The notes below the pieces were generated by a model. That model ran no database searches. It was not told the DNA's origin and saw only the letters and a program-made list of their open reading frames with translations. This document shows, piece by piece, positions 7,552-12,478 of a stretch of DNA of 12,478 nucleotides (position 1 is the first letter of the stretch; the number at the start of each line of letters is the position of its first letter). The translations under genes and the position numbers were made by a program. The stretch spans positions 1 to 12,478 of the forward strand of contig JAOXYB010044793.1 in assembly GCA_028565635.1 (NCBI GenBank), in the 5' to 3' direction. The stretch is from Phoronis ovalis (taxonomy: Eukaryota > Phoronida > Phoronidae).

Positions 7552-10047
7552 GTAGGTATATCTACTCAATAATAATCAGAAAAACTGATGAAAAAGTTGT
7601 GTTGATTCACACAGATTGCCAATCTATACTTCTTTCAAATATGTCTCCTCGGCTAGTTCATATTTTAATTTTGATATCTATTTTTAAAAAAATATCAAAA
7701 AGGATTGCATGGATTGCATCTGAATTGATATTTTAAAACTGATTTACATGAATTTAGACGTTGTATTTTTCACTCAGTTAGTCATTTATATTAGGGGAAT
7801 CCAATTAATTTGGAGTGAACAACTTGTCAGAATTCATTACATTTAGAATAAATGGATACAGGAAAATCTGAGAACTAGTAATTTGAAATAAATGTTGTCA
7901 TATGATTTAATACAATATAAAATGAAATTTAAGCACCACATGGAAAATTATTTCATTTTGATAAGCACCTTTATATAAATTGTGTATTTGTGATTCTTTA
8001 ATCTGTAGTATTAATGTAAAAAGAGAATATAACCTTTTCCATCAATTCCTTAGAAATTTAATATTATACTGTTACTTCTAATTTTTAATTAGAATATGTT
8101 GGGGTTTTTTCTTCAGAATTACTTATATAATGAATCTTGATGTAGCATAAATTGAATTTAAACCTTGTTGTCATAGAAACACCAGCATTAGTCTGTTACT
8201 CTATTCTTTGTAAAATGACCTCTTAAGAACTGTTGCATCCTGGAGATATGGCCTTTGTGTGAACTAAGTGTTTCATTCTCATTGATAATTACAAAAAGAG
8301 TGGTTTAAAAATAATGAATTAGTGTTATAGTAATCAAGGTAGAAACGCCTTAATCTTGCTCTCCCTAATGACTGGCACTGGGACTTGGATTTTACCTGTT
8401 ACAAATAAAATTATATCTGTTTTAAACCCAAGTTTCCACAGCTACTTTTCATTTGTTTGGAGCATGTGTGATGAAACCATCAACCTGTATTTAAGCTACA
8501 AATATGTATCCACAAAGGTGAGACAGGTGGACTCCTGCTTTGTCTAATCAATCATCAGAGTTATTTGTTGCTGTTATTTGAAAAATGGAGTGGTATTAGT
8601 ATTTTAAAGTTGAATTACTAATAAGTGTGACCTGCAGATTCCATGTTAAAGATAAAAGGTATTTTTTGTACTTTTTTTCATAAACGTAAATTTTAAGCTA
8701 AATGTAGTATTTATAAAGGCTTGTGTTCATTGCAAATTTGTGTCAATTCACACTGAAAAAGGTTTAGTTACTCTTATTAAATATAGGTAAAGCAGTAATA
8801 AAAAATGGTACTAAAACAAAGAAAAAAAAGTCTCTTAAAGTTCAACCTTTAAAACTAATGTAAAAACAACAAACATGTAGAATTAAGACATTTCTCAAAA
8901 TAACTACACTTCTGTAGCTTCATCATGGACAAGTGTGAAGTATAGGGTTACTCTAATTACTAATACCTGCTAGGCCATCAAACAGTTTGAAGCTAAATAT
9001 GGTAAGAAATAACCTCATCTTTCTTAACTTGAAGGGTTAATTACTTCTTAAATCACTCTCTACAATTCCTGTCATAACATTATTTTTACTTACTGATAAG
9101 GTTTATGATTTATAAATAATAATTGCACATTATTCAGTTATGAACTGTGTTGTAAAAGTTATGAAGAAACTGCAGATATGTAGTCTAATTTTTTTTGCAA
9201 TTGTTTTCCAAAGCTCTTGTTTCTGAGATACATTGTGGCACTGTTACTGTCTTCTCTAATTTTTATAATCAAAATGAAGAGACAGACATGTACATATATA
9301 CAATTTGGAAAGGCAATACTTGAAAGTTCATAATTCCAGAAGACTAAAGGCTGAAAACAGTTTTCATGGTCTGATAATTAACCATTTTAGGGGGGAAATG
9401 TTTACAAATTTTAATTCTCAAAAAATTGAAAATCCTCTCACCCTCAAAGTTGAAACTTTACTCAAATCTTATCTACATATTAATCTAGAAAATATACCTC
9501 AGAATTTAAATTTTTGTCTTTGTTTAAAAGTTATGAATGCTCCCAAGTTTAGAGGGTCACACGTTTGCTGATGTTGAGCTTACTCTTAAATTAACTTCTG
9601 TTCAAAGCAAAATCTGCAACACAATGTGAATCTTCATTTGTGTTAAAGTTTTGAGTTTGTAAGTGGAGGGAATTTTGAGTTACATTTTTTGAAGTTTCAT
9701 TAAACAAAACTTTTCATCCCTCAAAATGGCTTTTTATCAGGTAAACTTATGATTTGGAAAGATTTGTAGTACCTTTTAAAATATATACTTTTATATGTCT
9801 ATCTCTTTACTTTAATTACTAAAACATAAGTTAAGAAATATGCACACAATATATGCTGTTGATTTTTTGTGTGTTTGAGCTTGGTACAAGTCTCTCACAA
9901 AATTTTCGCTTGGCGAGAGATGTTTTATTATTGTACATGTATTTCCTGGTGGTCATGGAACAGCATTTGAACAAAAATATTACATTTAATACTATTTATT
10001 TTTTTGCAAGATAATATTTAATACTGTTTTCTTTCTTTATTTTCCAG
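7552..10047 (+). other. Intron (2.5 kb)
   Basis: This is AT-rich, CpG-poor sequence from GTAGGT to TTTCTTTATTTTCCAG. No RNA gene, transposase or reverse-transcriptase remnant is visible. A possible cassette, TTTCCACAG|CTAC... to ACAAAG|GTGAGA (about 8442-8517), has good splice sites, but its frames do not fit between two phase-0 CELF exons without a stop. A second X-box-like sequence is at 8167-8180. The rest looks featureless. Confidence 0.6.
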
Positions 10048-10096
10048 ATGCATCATCCTGTACAAATGAAACCAGCTGACAGTGAGAAACGAAGTG
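10048..10096 (+). CDS. CELF1/2: CELF exon: RRM1-RRM2 linker (49 nt)
   Basis: The acceptor is TTATTTTCCAG|ATGCATC. The peptide MHHPVQMKPADSEKRS is the diagnostic CELF1/2 inter-RRM segment. The boundary chosen here ends the exon at AAACGAAGTG, followed by the donor GCAAGT. This gives 49 nt and phase 1, the same length and phase I recall for the equivalent human CELF1 exon. The next exon then completes a Val codon, reading SEKRS-VEDRKLF. Two GT alternatives exist. A donor at 10101 (GTATTG) only fits a poor acceptor at 10468 and adds about ten Asn/Lys residues. A donor at 10094 (GTGGCA) is very weak. The exon is certain; its 3' edge is likely but not proved. Confidence 0.9.
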
Positions 10097-10491
10097 GCAA
10101 GTATTGAATACTACTTGGTTGTCGATAAAAAAATACTTTAAAAAGGACAACCATTGGAAAAGTTTGATAGAAAACATACATTTCAGTGGTTTCTCTTTGC
10201 TCAAAGCAGAATCCTATTCAACAGCATTGGAACTTACTTTCCTAACCTACTGAATACTCTGTAGACTTTTCTTTGAAGAGATGAATAGATAAATCTGAAA
10301 ATCTAACAGCTGCATTCAAAAGCTTTACAAATGAAATTTTTCATAAAATTATGAGTGCTTGTTATTATACGAAATCAGTTTTTACTGTTGTTTCTATTGT
10401 CTCATAAAGTAATGTCATACAAAACAGGAAGTCTCATAAGTTGTGAACTTTGCCAATATGCCACAAAGTAATAAAAAAAATAATTTTGCAG
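10097..10491 (+). other. Probable GC-AG intron (395 nt)
   Basis: It opens GCAAGT and closes AATAATTTTGCAG. GC donors are a known minor class and normally compensate with a strong +3 to +6 AAGT, which is exactly what is seen here. The exon side (GTG) is less ideal than the usual AG. Reading on without splicing meets TGA a few codons later. Confidence 0.65.
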
Positions 10492-10623
10492 TGGAAGACC
10501 GTAAATTGTTTGTTGGCATGATCTCTAAAAAGTTGAGTGAACAAGAAATCCGCATGCTGTTTGCACCGTTTGGTACTATTGAAGAATGTACAGTGCTCAG
10601 AGACCAAAATGGCCAGAGCAGGG
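10492..10623 (+). CDS. CELF1/2: CELF exon: start of RRM2 (132 nt)
   Basis: The acceptor is TTTTGCAG|TGGAAGACC and the donor AGCAGGG|GTATGT (phase 1). The peptide is [14 protein letters not shown], then [14 protein letters not shown] and [20 protein letters not shown]2 begins with RNP2 LFVGMI (residues 142-147), followed by helix 1 and strand 2. [13 protein letters not shown] is the wording found in Drosophila Bruno rather than the EECRILRGPDG of human CELF1. Sequence before the acceptor stays open in the same frame (NNFAVEDRK), resembling human NNAVEDRK. An earlier acceptor at 10468 is therefore possible and would give a longer exon. Confidence 0.93.
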
Positions 10624-10838
10624 GTATGTTAAACTGCTAAACAATGCACAAGAAAAACAGTTATATTGCAGTCTCACGGTTATTGATATTCAAGTCTTAG
10701 TTGTAACTTCTTAATTGTGCAAACAACTTGCCTACTTTTTCCATAGGGACAGTTATGAAGTCCAGTTGACGTTTGTGACAATGCCTCTATCAAATACCAA
10801 ATATGTTGAATTTCTGTTGTATTCTAGATTTGTTTCAG
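10624..10838 (+). other. Intron (215 nt)
   Basis: Bounded by the good donor GTATGT and the acceptor ATTTGTTTCAG. A second AG (TATTCTAG, ending 10827) lies 11 nt upstream, but its use would shift the frame. UGUU-type motifs near the acceptor could bind CELF itself; this is speculative. Confidence 0.85.
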
Positions 10839-10918
10839 GTTGCGCATTTGTTACTTATTCCACAAGGCAGTCGGCACAAAATGCAATCAAGTCCATGCAT
10901 CACTCCCAGACTATGGAG
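10839..10918 (+). CDS. CELF1/2: CELF exon: middle of RRM2 (80 nt)
   Basis: The acceptor is TTTGTTTCAG|GTTGCGC and the donor ATGGAG|GTAAGT, a near-consensus site, in phase 0. With the split Gly it reads RGCAFVTY (RNP1, residues 180-187), then STRQSAQNAIKSMHHSQTME, which is helix 2 and the turn before strand 4. RNP1 of RRM2 keeps its final Tyr, unlike RRM1. The match to CELF1/2 is close throughout (human has [20 protein letters not shown]). Confidence 0.97.
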
Positions 10919-11191
10919 GTAAGTGTTGTTATTAATTACTATTATAACACTCAGTAAAATCATTTATGATTAAATTTCTGCTTACTGGAACTAAGAAAGT
11001 GAAATGAACTTTTAAACAGATATTCTACAAGCACACTAATGTTTAACGGCCTAATGTTATGGTCTGTGTAATTATAAAGAATTGTAGTCGATGCATGATT
11101 TTATTGCTGTTTAAAAGTGATCATACCACCAGTATATGATAAATTTAAGATTGTTATCAAGGCTTGTTTTTACGTACCATTTATATTATAG
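10919..11191 (+). other. Intron (273 nt)
   Basis: Runs from GTAAGT to TTTATATTATAG. It is AT-rich and holds no further feature. Confidence 0.9.
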
Positions 11192-11338
11192 GGTTGTTCT
11201 TGTCCATTAGTTGTGAAATTTGCTGACACACAAAAAGACAAAGAAGCCAGAAAGATACAGACATTGAATAATAATATGTGGCCTATGCCAGCTAGTATAA
11301 CAGGTTTAGGTAACCTGTCTTCTGCACAGTATCTCACA
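11192..11338 (+). CDS. CELF1/2: CELF exon: end of RRM2 and start of linker (147 nt)
   Basis: The acceptor is TATATTATAG|GGTTGTTC and the donor CTCACA|GTAAGT; phase 0 at both ends. GCSCPLVVKFADTQKDKEA is strand 4 and the end of RRM2 (residues 208-226), close to human GCSSPMVVKFADTQKDKEQ with Cys in place of one Ser. The long divergent linker follows: RKIQTLNNNMWPMPASITG, then LGNLSSAQYLT. The MWPMP segment replaces the SVWGNLAGLN region of human CELF1, and the Gln-rich stretch (QLQQQMQQ) is missing, so the linker starts shorter than in vertebrates. Being in phase 0 at both ends, this exon could be skipped without a frameshift, but RRM2 would be damaged. Confidence 0.96.
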
Positions 11339-11704
11339 GTAAGTTCTTGTTGGGTGATCAGTGGCTAAGTCACTTGACTGACATCTAAAAGTTCTAGGTT
11401 TGAATCTCAATCGAGACCTTCATATCTATGGTTATATCTCAGGTGGAGTTCTTTTTCAAGTCTCTGTGGAACAATTTACATTTACAACAGGGGTAAAAAA
11501 TTAGGGTAATGCACCTGATTAGAAAGTGGTTTAGTTACGGTTTAAGCTTTTAAATTTGTAAATCAGTAGTCATAAAGTCTTTGACTGCAAATATCTGTAT
11601 TCATCGACTCATGTATTTTTATACATGTATTAACATTTCAAGAAATAACAATTTCAGTATATAAGTACATTTGAACTTTGGTATGCTCTTCATAAATATT
11701 TCAG
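11339..11704 (+). other. Intron (366 nt)
   Basis: Runs from GTAAGT to CATAAATATTTCAG. It carries a possible SINE-like head immediately after the donor (listed separately). The rest is plain AT-rich sequence. Confidence 0.88.
11349..11420 (+). repeat. Degenerate tRNA-like sequence, possible SINE head
   Basis: TGGCTAAGTCAC (11362-11373) resembles the polymerase III A box, and GGTTTGAATCT (11397-11407) the B box GGTTCGANNCC with two C-to-T changes. The boxes are about 9 nt closer than in an intact tRNA, and the T stem does not pair, so this is not a working tRNA. I infer an old tRNA-derived SINE or tRNA pseudogene. No poly-A tail or target duplication is clear, and chance is possible. Confidence 0.35.
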
Positions 11705-11765
11705 CTTCTACAGCAGTCTGCAGCTGCCGGTAATGTTGGTGCTTTAGCAAACATGGGAAATTTAG
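11705..11765 (+). CDS. CELF1/2: CELF exon: linker (61 nt)
   Basis: The acceptor is ATAAATATTTCAG|CTTCTAC and the donor TTTAG|GTAAGT (phase 1). It encodes LLQQSAAAGNVGALANMGNL plus the first base of the next codon. This matches the LLQQTASSGNLNTLSS and LLQQATSSSNLGAFSG segments of human CELF1 and CELF2, so it places the gene firmly with CELF1/2. It is the last exon in the window. The remaining Ala/Leu-rich linker, RRM3 and the stop codon must lie beyond 12478. Confidence 0.94.
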
Positions 11766-11905
11766 GTAAGTTCTGTGCTGGCTTAGTAGAAAATAACAAA
11801 GGTAATCAAATACGGTTTTATTTATTTCTGCTACAAAATATGTTGAGAACTTAAATGTGGGAGTCACAATATAGTTATATCTACTACTATAAAATGTGAA
11901 GTGAG
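11766..11905 (+). other. Intron start after the last visible CELF exon
   Basis: This begins the intron with a strong GTAAGT donor. No feature is seen before the minisatellite. Confidence 0.8.
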
Positions 11906-12400
11906 AGGAATTTCTTTCAATCAATACTGACTTTTAGTGAAATGCTGATGTAAGGAACCGGGGGTACTCATATTTTTTTGACTACGGGGATGTGCTGCCC
12001 AACCCAATCCAAAATTTAGCTTGTGGTAGCAACCTCAATCTAAATTTGTTTGAAATATAAGGGTAACAATCCAAATTTTGTGAAATATAAGGATAGCAAT
12101 CCAAAGTTTAAAAAATAAGTAGCAATCCAAAAAAATACTGAAATATACAAACCAAATCCAAACTTTTCAATCAGGCTGCACATTCCCACTAAAAAATAAT
12201 GTGAATACCCCCCCCCCCCGTTGTAAGAATTCCTTTCTGTCATACTGACCTTAAATGAGAGACTTATGTAGCGGTACCTTCCTGTCACACTGATTTTTAG
12301 TTACAAACTGATGTAGAGATTTCATTTCTATCACACTTACCCTTAGTGAGAGACTGATATAAAGCTTTCTTTCTATCGCACTTGACTTTCAGTGAATGCG
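11906..12400 (+). repeat. 45-46 bp minisatellite, about five units, interrupted
   Basis: Units run about 11906-11952, 12226-12270, 12271-12315, 12316-12361 and 12362-12400 (partial). Each reads approximately TTTCT(G/A)TCACACTGAC, then TTAGTGAGAGACTGATGTA, with divergence between units. A foldback element (11958-12220) sits exactly between the first and second units. The open frame on the minus strand at 12040-12288 is repeat sequence, not a gene. Confidence 0.85.
11958..12220 (-). mobile_element. Foldback element, copy 3 (inverted)
   Basis: Read on the minus strand this is the same element as 4398-4820. It has a G-run, TATTCACA, AGTGGGAATGTGCAGCC, three to four TTTGGATTGCTA units, GGATTGGGTTGGGCAGCAC, ATCCCCGTAGTC and a C-run end. 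It is shorter (263 bp against 423 bp) because it has fewer internal units. Imperfect terminal inverted repeats are again present. TGTAAGGAA before it and TGTAAGAA after it look like a slightly altered target-site duplication. However, the flank is itself a tandem repeat, so the similarity may partly come from that. Confidence 0.85.
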
Positions 12401-12478
12401 TTTAAGTGGGTTTCCGCGAGAAAGGCTGGTAATAATGTTGCATTTTTACGAATTGCGTTATCTACGTTTAAGGGGGTG
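12401..12478. other. CpG-rich tail, possible edge of another insertion
   Basis: About seven CpG occur in the last ~120 bases (for example TCCGCGAG, TACGAATTGCG, CTACG), unlike the CpG-poor intron before it. CGTTTAAG followed by a G-rich run appears twice (about 12399-12410 and 12465-12478). This could be the start of a younger mobile element, cut by the window edge. Nothing more can be said. Confidence 0.3.

Noticed and set aside
7470-7736. 88-codon frame starting inside the RRM1 exon
   Set aside because: It is in the wrong frame for CELF and runs into the intron; the true frame (GCCFVTM) is offset by one base.
8442-8517. Possible cassette exon between TTTCCACAG and ACAAAG|GTGAGA
   Set aside because: Both flanking CELF exons are phase 0. 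In frame 0 this piece has a stop, and its open frame would shift the reading.
10428-10442. Acceptor ACAAAACAG at 10427 for the RRM2 exon
   Set aside because: The RRM2 frame meets TAA at 10437-10439, so the exon cannot start there.
11349-11420. Functional tRNA gene
   Set aside because: A and B boxes are recognisable, but the spacing is too short and the T stem does not pair; kept only as a possible SINE relic.
12040-12288. 82-codon minus-strand open frame
   Set aside because: It spans the inverted foldback copy and minisatellite; the peptide is repeat-derived.
1-12478. CRISPR array, bacterial operon, retroviral or LINE coding region
   Set aside because: Repeats lack a regular repeat-spacer pattern, and no transposase, reverse-transcriptase or viral protein motif was seen on either strand.

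Overview
This is an animal nuclear DNA window. It is AT-rich and has several small coding blocks joined by GT-AG introns (one apparently GC-AG), short foldback-type mobile elements and minisatellite DNA. Nothing in it looks prokaryotic. The coding blocks encode the N-terminal two thirds of a CELF/Bruno RNA-binding protein close to vertebrate CELF1/CELF2 and Drosophila Bruno. Conserved CELF strings visible across the exons include [52 protein letters not shown] and VVKFADTQKDKE. Repeat content and codon use suggest an invertebrate, but I cannot name a phylum.

Layout. Bases 1-88 are the truncated end of a foldback element. Bases 257-530 hold an unrecognised reading frame that runs into a second, unrelated G/C-run element (516-718). 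Bases 841-2160 hold no recognisable gene but have a normal CpG frequency. From about 2.2-2.7 kb CpG almost vanishes (two in roughly 1.7 kb), and it stays rare through the rest of the CELF locus. That is the usual mark of a germline-methylated invertebrate gene body, so the CELF promoter and 5' UTR probably lie upstream of about 2.2 kb. Bases 4398-4820 hold a complete foldback element inside what is then the first long intron.

CELF exons (+ strand, phases all consistent): a candidate N-terminal exon 5669-5772; 6306-6478 and 7469-7551 (RRM1); 10048-10096 (inter-RRM linker, 49 nt); 10492-10623 and 10839-10918 (RRM2); 11192-11338 and 11705-11765 (start of the long divergent linker). Together they give 276 codons. 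The rest of the linker, RRM3 and the stop codon lie beyond the right edge. The 3' intron carries a 45-46 bp minisatellite with another foldback element inserted into it in the opposite orientation to the 4.4 kb copy.

No new defence or metabolic system is present. The points most worth a second look are the sharp CpG boundary, the GC-AG intron after a 49-nt exon, a canonical RFX X-box lying exactly on the RRM1 RNP1 codons, the unreported-looking N-terminal exon, and the inverted foldback copies that bracket all the coding exons.
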